From NCBI GenBank assembly GCA_003216635.1, contig QCIO01000007.1, positions 1 to 64,000 on the forward strand: a stretch of DNA of 64,000 bases. The letters run 5' to 3'. The notes under the pieces were generated by a model, which did no database searches, was not told the origin of the DNA, and was given only the letters and a program-made list of their open reading frames with translations. The stretch comes from Prochlorococcus sp. AG-402-L23. Lineage in GTDB: Bacteria > Cyanobacteriota > Cyanobacteriia > PCC-6307 > Cyanobiaceae. The position numbers and the translations under genes are program-made. Positions 38,932 through 48,906 of the stretch are shown in pieces (positions within the stretch are counted from its first letter, which is position 1; each line of letters starts with the position of its first letter).

Positions 38932-40164
38932 TTGAAAAATGCAAATTTAAAAATTTTTGAATTATTATCACCTAAATATGAAAGGGATAATATCAAGTTA
39001 GGTTTATCAAGAATTAAAAAAGCACTTCAAGAACTTGGTAATCCTTGCGAGAATATCCCTGCTATACAAATTATTGGGACCAATGGGAAAGGATCAATCG
39101 CGGCATATTTAGAAAGTATACTTTTTGAAGCTAAAAGGAATTTTGGTGTAACGACATCTCCCCATCTTTTGGACGTATGCGAGAGGATTAGAGTTAATAA
39201 AAAAAATATTAACAAAACTGATTTTGAAAGAATCTATAGATCAATTGAAAAAAATTTTTCAACATTTGAATTAACTCCTTTTGAAAAAATCATTTGCTGC
39301 GCACTAAATTTTTTTGACAAAAAAAAAGTTGAATTGCTCATTCTTGAAGCTGGCTTAGGGGGACGATTAGACGCGACAACAGCCCATAAATCTAGACCAA
39401 TAATTGCTATTGGGAATATTGGCTTAGACCATAAAGAATTTCTTGGAGATACGATTGAAAAAATTGCCGAAGAAAAATTAGCAGTTATTGAAAAAAACTC
39501 AATTGTCATCTCATGTAAACAAAATAGTCAAGTTGAAAATTTAATAATCAAAAAAGTTAAAGAGGTTGGAGCAGAAATTATCTGGAAAGATTCAATTTCA
39601 AACAGCTATAAGCTTGGATTAAAAGGAATTTTTCAAAAGCAAAATGCTTCAGTAGCTGTTGGAGCAATTGAAGCGCTGAATAATTTGGGATTTAATATAA
39701 AAGGAAAACAAATATCTGAAGGTCTTAAAAAGACATCTTGGAACGGAAGGCTAGAAATAATAAATTATTTGAACAAAGAAATTCTTGTAGATTGTGCGCA
39801 TAATTATCCTGCTGCAAAAGCACTCTCTGAGGAGCGAAGCAATTGGGAGAATGAACACAAAGGAATTTATTGGATTTTAGGTATCCAAAGACAAAAAGAT
39901 ATTTACGCAATATTAAAAACACTTCTAAAGAAAAATGATCACTTATTACTTGTGCCAGTTCCAAACCAACCTAGTTGGCAATTAAACGAACTCTCTCAGA
40001 TTAAAGAAATTGACCTTCAAAAAACAATTGAATTTAAAACATTTGAACTTGCCATTGACTATTTATTTTCCCTAGAAAAATGGCCACCTAATCATCCTGT
40101 TCTAACAGGTTCTATTTTTTTAGTTGCTGAATTTATTAGATTTACAAATAAACAGAAATGTTAA
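38932..40164 (+). CDS. folC: Folylpolyglutamate synthase/dihydrofolate synthase
   Basis: A 410-aa ATP-dependent ligase of folate synthesis. It has the P-loop GTNGKGS, SPHLLDVCERIRVN, and DCAHNYPAAKAL in the C-terminal domain. The start TTG (MKNANLKIFELL) lies 11 bp after argD; no ATG is close. It overlaps the convergent FAD-oxidase gene by 4 bp. Confidence 0.95.
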   Translation: MKNANLKIFELLSPKYERDNIKLGLSRIKKALQELGNPCENIPAIQIIGTNGKGSIAAYLESILFEAKRNFGVTTSPHLLDVCERIRVNKKNINKTDFERIYRSIEKNFSTFELTPFEKIICCALNFFDKKKVELLILEAGLGGRLDATTAHKSRPIIAIGNIGLDHKEFLGDTIEKIAEEKLAVIEKNSIVISCKQNSQVENLIIKKVKEVGAEIIWKDSISNSYKLGLKGIFQKQNASVAVGAIEALNNLGFNIKGKQISEGLKKTSWNGRLEIINYLNKEILVDCAHNYPAAKALSEERSNWENEHKGIYWILGIQRQKDIYAILKTLLKKNDHLLLVPVPNQPSWQLNELSQIKEIDLQKTIEFKTFELAIDYLFSLEKWPPNHPVLTGSIFLVAEFIRFTNKQKC

Positions 40165-41516
40165 ATATTAAATTGTTCCTTTACTTCCCAACCTTCCAAT
40201 TTTCCAGGATTTAATAGCCCTTTAGGATCAAATTTTAATTTCGCTTTTACTTGATCTGCGTCAACCACTCCTAGGCCTCCGCCTTCGACAGTTAAAACAT
40301 GGGGATTAAAAATAAACGCTCCAAGTTTCTTACAATCTTCCATTATTTCATTTAATTCATCTATCCCATTCCACCTTAATACAGGCAAAGCCGCTAATCG
40401 CGGTGATCCTTGTTGAGAAACTGCCTCTAGATGCCAAAGAACTGTTTTACCCCATTTTTTTCTCAAAAAATTAATTAATTCTAGTTCATTATTAAATGGC
40501 AAAAGCATCTGCAAATAAGTCCAATTTTTATCCCTAGACCTCATATGAAGAGTTGTATGATTCCATACGACTTCAGTAATTCCATTAACGAGTTTTTCTT
40601 CTTCCCCAAGGAGGGTAAATTCAACTTTGAATTTTTTACAAATCAACTCGATGGTTTTTATTCCTCCAAGAGTAGATTGAATTAATATCTTGTGACTTCT
40701 AGAATTAGTTTTAAACCATTTTGGCATTTGATCTGCAATTTCATCTTCAAGAATTGCTCCTAGTTTCAGATCAATTGCTGCGCTGGTCAGAGTTTTTAAT
40801 ATTTCTATTGTTTTTTCAAATTCAATACAGTCGATAACTATTGAATACCACTTACGTTTGATATCAGTAGCAAGTAGTAAAGAAGTAATTATTCCATTAG
40901 TCCCATAAGCATGATTCAAAGGTTCGGATTCTTCAGCATCAAATTTTAATAATTCAGGTTTTTCATTCATCGTTACTGCCTCTAAACCAATAAGATTTCC
41001 TGGATCTCTTAAAAATCCCCACCTAATTGAACCAATACCTCCTGATCCACCTGCAATAAAACCTCCAATTGTTGCAGTTTTCCAAGTACTAGGAAGCAGC
41101 CTCAATTCCCTCCCATATTTCTCTAATTGTTTATTCAAATCTCCCATAACACAGCCAGACTGTACTTTTACAAAACCTGTATCTGGATCAAATTCTTCTA
41201 ACTTATTAAAGTTACTCATCTGCATTACAACTCCTTTAAACAATGGGACAGCTTGTCCATAATTACCTGTACCTGAACCCCTTAAAGTAAGTGGGATAGA
41301 AAATTCCCAACAAATTTCTGCTATTTCCTTTACTGCTCTGGGATCACTAGGTCTTACAACCAAATCAGCAATACATTCGTCTAATTTTTCAGTAAGGATT
41401 GGAGAGTAGTTATAAAAATCTTTTGAAAGTCTTTTTATGTCAGATTGGCTTTCAATAATCTCTAAGTTTTTAACTTCCCTAAATTTGTCTATAAATTTAA
41501 GAGTATTTGATGTCAT
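40161..41516 (-). CDS. FAD-linked oxidase (GlcD/D-lactate dehydrogenase-like)
   Basis: A 451-aa VAO/PCMH-type flavoprotein. The FAD-binding half includes LRGSGTGNYGQA and TIGGFIAGGSGGIGS; the C-terminal half ends with LKFDPKGLLNPGKLEG, typical of the glycolate/D-lactate oxidase group. It probably oxidises a 2-hydroxyacid, possibly glycolate; the substrate is not determinable. There is no iron-sulfur partner (GlcF) here. It lies 38 bp downstream of the amidohydrolase and overlaps folC by 4 bp. Confidence 0.85.
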   Translation of the reverse strand: MTSNTLKFIDKFREVKNLEIIESQSDIKRLSKDFYNYSPILTEKLDECIADLVVRPSDPRAVKEIAEICWEFSIPLTLRGSGTGNYGQAVPLFKGVVMQMSNFNKLEEFDPDTGFVKVQSGCVMGDLNKQLEKYGRELRLLPSTWKTATIGGFIAGGSGGIGSIRWGFLRDPGNLIGLEAVTMNEKPELLKFDAEESEPLNHAYGTNGIITSLLLATDIKRKWYSIVIDCIEFEKTIEILKTLTSAAIDLKLGAILEDEIADQMPKWFKTNSRSHKILIQSTLGGIKTIELICKKFKVEFTLLGEEEKLVNGITEVVWNHTTLHMRSRDKNWTYLQMLLPFNNELELINFLRKKWGKTVLWHLEAVSQQGSPRLAALPVLRWNGIDELNEIMEDCKKLGAFIFNPHVLTVEGGGLGVVDADQVKAKLKFDPKGLLNPGKLEGWEVKEQFNI

Positions 41517-41554
41517 TAATTAAATTCTTATTGTTTTGTATATAAATTAGCCTA

Positions 41555-42790
41555 TTAGCAATATAAATCGCCTTTTATAAAAACTTTTCTCTTTAAGGAA
41601 CTCGAAAAAACATCTGCCCATCTTTGTGCATCTAAAATCACAAAATCAGCAGGACAACCCTTTTTAATTAAACCATCCCACTTTAAGTTTAATAATCTGC
41701 TTGGAGCTAAAAAAATAGAAGATAGAGTCATTCTCTCCCAGGGATTTAGTTGAAGCATAGGTATCGAGCAAGACAACATATAAAAAGGATCAAAATTACC
41801 AAATGGGTACCAGGGATCTTGAACGTTATCACTACCTAGAGATACATCCACGTGTGATTTTTGTAATTGCTTTATTGGAGCAACTGGTCTTTTTAATGAG
41901 GTAGTTTTATTACTTCGATTGAGCAGCCAAAAATTTGTTAGAGGTAAAGCAATAACTTTAATATTTTTCTCAGCCATTTTTTCTCCTAAATTTAAAATCT
42001 CTCTATGACTTAGATAAATAAGACTACTCAAATGACTACAAGTAATTGGAATACTATTAATTTTTAAATTTTCGATTGTCTCCAATAAAACTTTTATTCC
42101 CGCTCCAGGCTCAATGATCGATTCGTCTATATGTAAATCAATTTCTAATTTATATTTACTAGCTAGATGAAGCATCTTTGCGAGAAATTTGCTTGTATCT
42201 TTTTTATTGAAAGGAGGAACAATTACACCTCCTAAAATACCTCCACTAGAGGAAAATATTTTTGCCAAATCTTCTCCATTAGTTGTATCCCAGAATTCCA
42301 ATGGAGCTAAAGCAACGAATTGTAAAATCAACTCAGATGAAAATTTTTTTTGTAATTTAAAAAGTTCAATCCAAATATCAATAGATTGACTTTTGTAAGT
42401 ATCAATATGACTTCTAATAGCTCGGTATCCATTTTGTATGGCAAGTTTTAATGATTTCTCAACTCTTTCAAGAACCTTATCTGTAGTTCTAGTTTTATGT
42501 TCTTCAAGATTTACTGATAATGCACCTCCATAGTTTGATTCCAGATTAGGAAAGTCTGCCCATGTAAAAGATTTATCAAAATGCGAATGCGTTTCAACAA
42601 ATCTTGGGAATAAAATATTTTTTGGTTTTGTAACTTTATTTTTTAAAGGCTTTAACTCAGAAACAAATCCATCCTCCCAACTAATGGAAACTGAACATAA
42701 ATCCTCTATATCGATAATGAGGTTATCTATATCTTCTATTAAACAAAGGCTTCTGGGAATAAGAACCTCAGCTGTGCCGGAATTACTCAA
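41555..42790 (-). CDS. Amidohydrolase, cytosine-deaminase-like
   Basis: A 411-aa metal-dependent hydrolase of the cytosine deaminase/CodA type. Its signature residues are HSHFDKSFTW, HLDES, TCSHLSS, and GSDNVQDPWYPFG, the last close to the cytosine-deaminase active-site segment. It may deaminate or hydrolyse a pyrimidine or other cyclic amide; the substrate is not determinable. It precedes the FAD-linked oxidase by 38 bp, so they may form a two-gene unit. Confidence 0.85.
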   Translation of the reverse strand: MSNSGTAEVLIPRSLCLIEDIDNLIIDIEDLCSVSISWEDGFVSELKPLKNKVTKPKNILFPRFVETHSHFDKSFTWADFPNLESNYGGALSVNLEEHKTRTTDKVLERVEKSLKLAIQNGYRAIRSHIDTYKSQSIDIWIELFKLQKKFSSELILQFVALAPLEFWDTTNGEDLAKIFSSSGGILGGVIVPPFNKKDTSKFLAKMLHLASKYKLEIDLHIDESIIEPGAGIKVLLETIENLKINSIPITCSHLSSLIYLSHREILNLGEKMAEKNIKVIALPLTNFWLLNRSNKTTSLKRPVAPIKQLQKSHVDVSLGSDNVQDPWYPFGNFDPFYMLSCSIPMLQLNPWERMTLSSIFLAPSRLLNLKWDGLIKKGCPADFVILDAQRWADVFSSSLKRKVFIKGDLYC

Positions 42791-42918
42791 ATTTTTAAAT
42801 TTTCTTTTATTTTAAATCATAAGAAAACTTTACTGAATTAGAAAATAATTCAAATTTCGCTAAAAGATAAAAATAACTATGAAAAATTCCCCTTGAGTTG
42901 TTAAATTTATAAATGTGA

Positions 42919-42992
42919 GGCGGGCGTCGCCAAGTGGTTAAGGCAGCGGCTTGTGGCGCCGCTATTCGGGGGTTCGAATCCCCTCGCTCGCC
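42919..42992 (+). tRNA. tRNA-His (anticodon GTG)
   Basis: The acceptor GCGGGCG pairs with CGCTCGC, preceded by the extra G-1 (42919) characteristic of tRNA-His. The anticodon arm is GCGGC TTGTGGC GCCGC with anticodon GTG, and the T arm contains GGTTCGAAT. No CCA is encoded. Confidence 0.95.
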
Positions 42993-43064
42993 CTCAAAAA
43001 TATTGCAGCAAAATTATTTAACTTGTAATTTTGAATTAAAAAATCATAAAAAATTCCTAGCAAA

Positions 43065-44459
43065 GTGCTAACAAAAACAAAATCAGACGAAAAAAAAACT
43101 CAAAAGAATTCAACTAATGGCAGTTATTGGATAACCACATTTGGATGCCAAATGAACAAGGCTGATTCTGAGAGAATGGCTGGGACATTAGAGAAAATGG
43201 GATACACCAGAGCAGATAATGAATTAAATGCCGATTTGGTCTTGTACAATACATGCACTATTAGAGATAATGCAGAGCAAAAAGTTTATAGCTTTCTAGG
43301 AAGACAAGCAAAAAGAAAGCACAAAACACCTAGCTTAAAACTTATTGTTGCAGGTTGTCTTGCTCAGCAAGAGGGAGAATCCTTACTAAGAAGAGTCCCA
43401 GAACTTGATCTGGTTATGGGGCCTCAACACGTAAATAATCTTGAGAATCTTCTAGGGAAAGTTGATTTAGGAAATCAAGTTGCTGCTACAGAAGAAACCT
43501 TCATTTCTGAAGATATAACAAGTGCCAGAAGAGAAAGCTCTATTTGTGGCTGGGTTAATATCATCTATGGATGTAATGAAAGATGTTCATATTGTGTAGT
43601 CCCCTCTGTCAGAGGGAAAGAGCAATCAAGATATCCAAATGCGATAAAAAGTGAGATCCAAAAATTAGCTGATAATAATTTTAAAGAAATTACTCTTTTG
43701 GGTCAGAACATTGATGCTTATGGTAGAGACCTTCCAGGAACTACAAAAGAGGGGAGAAAAGAGAATACCCTTACTGATCTTTTGTATTATATTCACGATG
43801 TTAAAGGAATTCGCAGAATAAGATTTGCTACTAGTCATCCAAGATATTTTTCAAAAAGATTGATTCAAGCTTGTTATGAACTTGATAAAGTCTGTGAACA
43901 TTTCCATATCCCCTTCCAAAGTGGAAATGATGAAATTTTAAAGCAAATGTCCAGAGGATATTCTATTAAAAAGTATAAAAATATTATCGAGAACATAAGG
44001 TCATTAATGCCAGATGCATCAATCACAGCTGACGCTATAGTTGCTTTCCCAGGAGAAACCGAACAACAATATCAAGATACATTAAAGCTAATATCAGAAA
44101 TTGGCTTTGATCAGGTTAATACAGCAGCATACTCTCCAAGACCAAATACGCCTGCAGCAGTTTGGACGAATCAACTTTCGGAAGAGGTAAAAAAAGCTAG
44201 ATTACAGGAAATTAATGATTTGGTCGAGAAAACTGCTAGGAGTAGAAATCAAAGATATATCAATAATATCGAAAGCGTTTTAATTGAGGGTTTAAATCCA
44301 AAAAATTCCTCTCAAATCATGGGTAGAACTAGAACAAATAGATTAACTTTCGTAGAGATTCCCAAAAACATTAACTTTAATTTTTCGTTAGGAGATGAGA
44401 TAAATGTCAGAATAAATGAAGCAAGACCTTTTTCTTTAACAGGAGAATTTTCTTTATAA
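43065..44459 (+). CDS. miaB: tRNA-2-methylthio-N6-dimethylallyladenosine synthase MiaB
   Basis: A 464-aa radical-SAM methylthiotransferase for A37. The N-terminal domain has [13 protein letters not shown] with cluster Cys. The radical SAM motif is [10 protein letters not shown]-terminal TRAM domain follows. The start is GTG (VLTKTKSDE); the catalytic core begins near residue 22. It lies 11 bp upstream of ddl. Confidence 0.96.
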   Translation: MLTKTKSDEKKTQKNSTNGSYWITTFGCQMNKADSERMAGTLEKMGYTRADNELNADLVLYNTCTIRDNAEQKVYSFLGRQAKRKHKTPSLKLIVAGCLAQQEGESLLRRVPELDLVMGPQHVNNLENLLGKVDLGNQVAATEETFISEDITSARRESSICGWVNIIYGCNERCSYCVVPSVRGKEQSRYPNAIKSEIQKLADNNFKEITLLGQNIDAYGRDLPGTTKEGRKENTLTDLLYYIHDVKGIRRIRFATSHPRYFSKRLIQACYELDKVCEHFHIPFQSGNDEILKQMSRGYSIKKYKNIIENIRSLMPDASITADAIVAFPGETEQQYQDTLKLISEIGFDQVNTAAYSPRPNTPAAVWTNQLSEEVKKARLQEINDLVEKTARSRNQRYINNIESVLIEGLNPKNSSQIMGRTRTNRLTFVEIPKNINFNFSLGDEINVRINEARPFSLTGEFSL

Positions 44460-44470
44460 ATTTTTTTTAA

Positions 44471-45538
44471 ATGATCGGGGGAAAGAAAAAATGTATTGGG
44501 TTAATATTTGGCGGGCATTCCAATGAACATGAAGTATCGATATCCTCTGCAAAAACAGTTTTTCAAGCATTTAATGCACAAATAAACAAAGAACGCTTTA
44601 CAGTTAAAGCCTTTTACATAAACAAATATGGAGATTGGCTTGATAGTGATATTTCAGAAAAAATCCTAATTGGTGAAATTGAAAACTATAAAACAAAAAA
44701 ACAAGAAATTTTTAATCAAGAAAAAATTAACTTCCTTGACGGAATTGAATTTCAAAATATTGATGTTTGGTTTCCTCTTTTACATGGATTTAATGGTGAA
44801 GACGGATCAATTCATGGCTTAATTAGATTTACAAAGAAACCTTTAGTTGGGTGCGGAATTATTGGCTCTGCACTTGGAATGGATAAAATATTGATGAAAA
44901 CAATTTTCTCAAATCTTAAACTTCCACAAGTTAATTATCTAGTTTTTCAAAATGAAGATTTCAACGATAACCAAGTAAAAAATAAAATAATTAATGAAAT
45001 TTTAAAAAAATTAAAATTTCCTGTTTTTGTTAAACCATCGAACTCTGGATCATCTCTTGGCATCTCCAAAGTCAAAAATGAATCGGAAATATTACTAGCA
45101 CTAGAAAAGGCTCGGGAAATAGATCCAAGAATCTTAATAGAGGAAGGTTTAGAGGTAAGGGAGATTGAATGCGGAATAATTGGGAATTCAAAACTCTTAA
45201 CCTCTGAGATAGGCGAGGTAAATTACGAAAGTGATTGGTATGATTACGATTCAAAATATCACTCAAATAATAAAATAATTATCCCAGCCGGAATAGATTC
45301 TAAAATCACAAAAGAAATTAAAGAAATTGCTATTAAAAGTTGTAGAGCACTAAATATTTTCGGTTTTGCAAGAGTAGATTTCTTTTTAGAAAAATCTTCA
45401 AATAAAATTTTACTAAATGAAATAAATACAATTCCTGGTTTCACAAAAAACAGTATGTTTCCAATGCTTTGGGAAGCTTCAGGTTTAAAAATTGAACAAC
45501 TTGTGGCTAAACTGGTAGATATATCTTTAGATTTGTAA
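44471..45538 (+). CDS. ddl: D-alanine--D-alanine ligase
   Basis: A 355-aa ATP-grasp ligase of peptidoglycan synthesis. It shows FGGHSNEHEVSISSA at the start, KPSNSGSSLGISKV in the ATP-binding part, and LLNEINTIPGFTKNSMFP near the end. It begins the division/cell-wall block with the 136-aa gene, ftsQ and ftsZ, all rightward. Confidence 0.96.
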   Translation: MIGGKKKCIGLIFGGHSNEHEVSISSAKTVFQAFNAQINKERFTVKAFYINKYGDWLDSDISEKILIGEIENYKTKKQEIFNQEKINFLDGIEFQNIDVWFPLLHGFNGEDGSIHGLIRFTKKPLVGCGIIGSALGMDKILMKTIFSNLKLPQVNYLVFQNEDFNDNQVKNKIINEILKKLKFPVFVKPSNSGSSLGISKVKNESEILLALEKAREIDPRILIEEGLEVREIECGIIGNSKLLTSEIGEVNYESDWYDYDSKYHSNNKIIIPAGIDSKITKEIKEIAIKSCRALNIFGFARVDFFLEKSSNKILLNEINTIPGFTKNSMFPMLWEASGLKIEQLVAKLVDISLDL

Positions 45539-45548
45539 TTTAAATCAA

Positions 45549-45959
45549 ATGTTGCATGGACTACTTTGGTTACCATTACTTTTAATCTTCATTTTATTAA
45601 CTGCACTTGGATGGTTAGAAAGAAGAAGGCAAAATCTTTTTAGAAGTTGGGCTAGTGATTCTGAACTGTGCAAGTTAGATAGTTCAGGTGCAGCATCTTT
45701 AAAAAATGGGGAGTTAAAGTGGAGCGCATTTGAAGCTGGTAAATTTGAAGAAAAAGATTGTTTTACGATCAAGAAACTGGAATTAGTTGAATTAATGGCA
45801 CTAACTTCAGGTGAAGCTCCTCTAACAAGTGAATCTCAAGGTAAGTGCAGGTTGAGATTAGTAGGGGATGGGAAAGAGATGGATGTACCATTTTCAGATG
45901 CAGAGCAAGCGAGAGAATGGATGGACCAACTGATGGAAAAAGCTCGATGTGATTTGTGA
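45549..45959 (+). CDS. Membrane-anchored hypothetical protein (136 aa)
   Basis: One N-terminal TM helix (about residues 5-23, LLWLPLLLIFILLTALGWL) is followed by a soluble acidic domain. It overlaps ftsQ by 4 bp (GTGA) and follows ddl by 10 bp, a context of cell-wall and division genes. I do not recognise a family. The ATG start gives a normal-looking membrane anchor. Confidence 0.7.
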   Translation: MLHGLLWLPLLLIFILLTALGWLERRRQNLFRSWASDSELCKLDSSGAASLKNGELKWSAFEAGKFEEKDCFTIKKLELVELMALTSGEAPLTSESQGKCRLRLVGDGKEMDVPFSDAEQAREWMDQLMEKARCDL

Positions 45960-46681
45960 AAAACAAAAAAGGAATCAAAAATAGAAGCTTTTTTTTTCTA
46001 ATTTCATTTTTATTTTTAACAAGCTTATTAAGTATAAAAACACTCAAAAAAGTTGATACTCAGGACATTAGGATTTCTGGTAGTGAATTATTTTCGCAGA
46101 ATGATGTGATAAAAAATTCATCTTTAAATTTTCCTATCCGATTAATTTTTGTTGAAACTAATTTGCTAGAAAAAGAGTTAAAACAAAATTTATCTCTCAA
46201 GAATGTTTCGGTAAACAGAGAAATATTTCCTTTTGGTTTGAAAGTTCATATTAATTCAAGAACTCCAATAGCTTACGGTGAGAGAATATTAAACGACGAA
46301 AAAATATTAGGCTTCATTGATAAAGATGGAATTTTTATAAATAAACAAAATGTGGATGAAAAAAATTTGAATAAATTAACCATAGAAGTTTTTGGGTGGA
46401 AAGAAAATTTTAAAAAAATATTATCTGAAATTTTTATTGCTATAGATAATTATGAATTAGAAATAGTTAAAATAACTTTTTCATCCGATGGGTTTTTAAC
46501 TGTTCAGGAAAAAGATTTAAAAACGATATTCTTAGGATTTAAGCCAAATTTAATCAACAATCAATTTCAAAAAATCAATTATCTTAAAAATGAATTTAAG
46601 AAAAATAGCTTTTCAAAAAAAATAGATAATATTGATCTTACCAATCCAAATAAACCAAAAATAAAAGTGTTCAAACCCTAA
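45956..46681 (+). CDS. ftsQ: FtsQ-type cell division protein (POTRA domain)
   Basis: A 241-aa single-pass protein with a basic cytoplasmic start, a TM helix near residues 10-27, and a POTRA-like domain (IRISGSELFSQNDVIKNSSL) in the periplasm. It then has an FtsQ segment (VSVNREIFPFGLKVHINSRTPIA). The start is GTG, overlapping the upstream gene. It bridges early and late division proteins; ftsZ is 179 bp downstream. Confidence 0.9.
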   Translation: MKNKKGIKNRSFFFLISFLFLTSLLSIKTLKKVDTQDIRISGSELFSQNDVIKNSSLNFPIRLIFVETNLLEKELKQNLSLKNVSVNREIFPFGLKVHINSRTPIAYGERILNDEKILGFIDKDGIFINKQNVDEKNLNKLTIEVFGWKENFKKILSEIFIAIDNYELEIVKITFSSDGFLTVQEKDLKTIFLGFKPNLINNQFQKINYLKNEFKKNSFSKKIDNIDLTNPNKPKIKVFKP

Positions 46682-46860
46682 TATTTGAAAAAGGATTTTG
46701 AGTAATTTTTTTTAATTATTGTAGTGTTGATATGGGTTTTGCATTCAAAACAAAATATTTAATAAATAAATATTTTTAGGATTTTCCTCAACAAATTCCT
46801 ACAGATGAGCTCAGTAAGTTCATAATGCACCCAATACTAGTACTAGATTCCCATTAAGAG

Positions 46861-47976
46861 ATGAGCTTCGGTAACAATCCAAACTTTGATCAATCGAGAG
46901 AAATCCTTCCAAGCCAAAACGCCAAAATAGAAGTTATTGGTGTAGGTGGTGGTGGCAGTAATGCAGTCAATAGAATGATAAATAGTGATTTAGAGGGTGT
47001 TTCATTTAGAGTCCTTAATACCGATGCACAAGCCCTACTACAATCTTCCGCAGAAAGTAGAGTTCAACTTGGACAAAACCTCACTAGAGGTTTAGGTGCA
47101 GGTGGAAATCCAAGTATTGGGCAAAAAGCAGCCGAAGAATCCAAAGAAGAGCTTCAACAAGCTTTAGAAGGATCTGATCTAGTTTTTATAGCAGCTGGAA
47201 TGGGTGGAGGAACTGGTACAGGTGCTGCTCCGGTAGTTGCAGAAGTAGCCAAACAAAGTGGGGCTCTAACAGTTGGGATAGTAACCAAACCATTTTCTTT
47301 TGAAGGGAAAAGAAGAATGCGTCAAGCAGAAGAGGGAATCGCAAGACTAGCTGAAAACGTTGATACTCTTATAGTTATTCCAAATGACCGATTAAAAGAC
47401 GTTATAGCAGGAGCTCCCCTTCAAGAAGCATTTAGGAATGCTGATGATGTTCTAAGGATGGGCGTCAAAGGCATTAGTGACATAATTACTTGCCCAGGAT
47501 TAGTTAATGTTGATTTTGCGGACGTAAGATCAGTTATGACGGAAGCAGGCACTGCTCTTCTCGGAATAGGAATAGGTTCAGGAAGATCGAGAGCTATAGA
47601 GGCAGCACAGGCAGCAATGAATAGTCCTTTATTAGAAGCAGCTAGAATTGATGGAGCTAAAGGCTGTGTTATAAATATTACTGGTGGCAAAGACATGACT
47701 TTAGAAGACATGACCTCCGCATCTGAAATTATTTATGATGTTGTTGATCAAGAAGCAAATATTATTGTAGGTGCAGTGGTCAATGAGGCAATGGAAGGAG
47801 AGATACAAGTTACTGTAATTGCTACAGGATTTGAAACAACCCAACCATTAAACCAGCAAAGAATAAAAAACAGATTATCTAATCAACCCTTATATAATTT
47901 TTCCGACAATAAAGAATCAGGAGCCAGTATTCCTGAGTTTTTAAGATTAAGGCAAAATAAAAAAGATATAGGCTAA
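46861..47976 (+). CDS. ftsZ: Cell division protein FtsZ
   Basis: A 371-aa tubulin homologue that forms the division ring. It has [11 protein letters not shown], the signature [14 protein letters not shown], and the NTDAQAL segment. The C-terminal anchoring peptide ends [13 protein letters not shown]. The frame has a stop just upstream (46855), fixing the ATG. Regulation may lie in the 179-bp AT-rich leader. Confidence 0.97.
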   Translation: MSFGNNPNFDQSREILPSQNAKIEVIGVGGGGSNAVNRMINSDLEGVSFRVLNTDAQALLQSSAESRVQLGQNLTRGLGAGGNPSIGQKAAEESKEELQQALEGSDLVFIAAGMGGGTGTGAAPVVAEVAKQSGALTVGIVTKPFSFEGKRRMRQAEEGIARLAENVDTLIVIPNDRLKDVIAGAPLQEAFRNADDVLRMGVKGISDIITCPGLVNVDFADVRSVMTEAGTALLGIGIGSGRSRAIEAAQAAMNSPLLEAARIDGAKGCVINITGGKDMTLEDMTSASEIIYDVVDQEANIIVGAVVNEAMEGEIQVTVIATGFETTQPLNQQRIKNRLSNQPLYNFSDNKESGASIPEFLRLRQNKKDIG

Positions 47977-47991
47977 AAGGTAAAATAGAGT

Positions 47992-48085
47992 GACTCGGTT
48001 ATCTCGCCTGCCTCAAGCATCCCTTGTGGCTGCTACCTTCCGGTCCTGACCAGGTTTAGGCGTTAAAACCGCGAAAGGCCGAGTC
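47992..48085 (-). ncRNA. ffs: Signal recognition particle RNA (4.5S-type)
   Basis: Read on the minus strand, the conserved SRP core GGTCAGGACCGGAAGGTAGC is present, and the ends pair (GACTCGG with CCGAGTC). The length of about 94 nt fits a small bacterial SRP RNA. It lies 15 bp past ftsZ on the opposite strand, and its protein partner ffh is also in the window. Confidence 0.92.
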
Positions 48086-48132
48086 AAAATCATACTAGCA
48101 ATTCTTGATTAAAAAAGATACATAAATTTGTT

Positions 48133-48906
48133 ATGTTACCTTCAGACCTAGTTAATTATAAAAAAAAATCTCGCAAAATCATTGCACTGACAGCATGGGA
48201 CTCCATATCAGGATCTATTGCAGAACAAGCAAATGTTGATCTCGTACTTGTGGGAGATTCATTAGCAATGGTCTGCTTAGGATACAAATCGACATTGCCA
48301 TTAACTTTAGAAAACATAATTTATCATACTAATGCTGTTTCAAGAGGATTTAAGAAGAAAATTGAGGAACAACCTTTAGTCGTTTCAGATATGCCTTTTC
48401 TGACTTACCAATGTGGAGAGGATAAAGCTGTTGAGTATGCAGGGAAAATCGTTCAGAGCACTTATGCAAAAGCTGTAAAAGTAGAAGGAGCTGAACCAGA
48501 AATACAAAAAGTTATTTCTAGATTAATAAGAATGGGAATCCCTGTTATGGGTCATATAGGTCTTACACCACAAAGCTATCTAAATATTGGATTAAAAAAA
48601 CAAGGAGAAAGCCTAGCAAGCCAAGAAAAAATCAAGAAAGAGGCTTCAATTCTTGAAGAATTAGGATGTTTTTCAATAGTTCTTGAACATATTCCTGATT
48701 TGCTTGCTAAAGAAATACAAAATTCTTTAACAATTCCCATAATAGGTATCGGTGCAGGTAATTATTGCGATGGGCAAGTAAGAGTCACTGCAGATTTGTT
48801 AGGCCTCAATGATGGTCAACCACCATTTTGCCAACCGATTATCCAAGGAAAGAAATTATTTGTGGATAAATTAAAAGAATGGGTAGACTCTGAAAGACCT
48901 AATTAA
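48133..48906 (+). CDS. panB: 3-Methyl-2-oxobutanoate hydroxymethyltransferase
   Basis: A 257-aa enzyme for the first step of pantothenate synthesis. It has ALTAWDSISGSIAEQA, GDSLAMV, GHIGLTPQS and GIGAGNYCDGQV (metal/substrate binding). The ATG follows the ffs gene by 47 bp and is divergent from it. The 3' end overlaps the convergent hemW by 8 bp. Confidence 0.96.
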   Translation: MLPSDLVNYKKKSRKIIALTAWDSISGSIAEQANVDLVLVGDSLAMVCLGYKSTLPLTLENIIYHTNAVSRGFKKKIEEQPLVVSDMPFLTYQCGEDKAVEYAGKIVQSTYAKAVKVEGAEPEIQKVISRLIRMGIPVMGHIGLTPQSYLNIGLKKQGESLASQEKIKKEASILEELGCFSIVLEHIPDLLAKEIQNSLTIPIIGIGAGNYCDGQVRVTADLLGLNDGQPPFCQPIIQGKKLFVDKLKEWVDSERPN

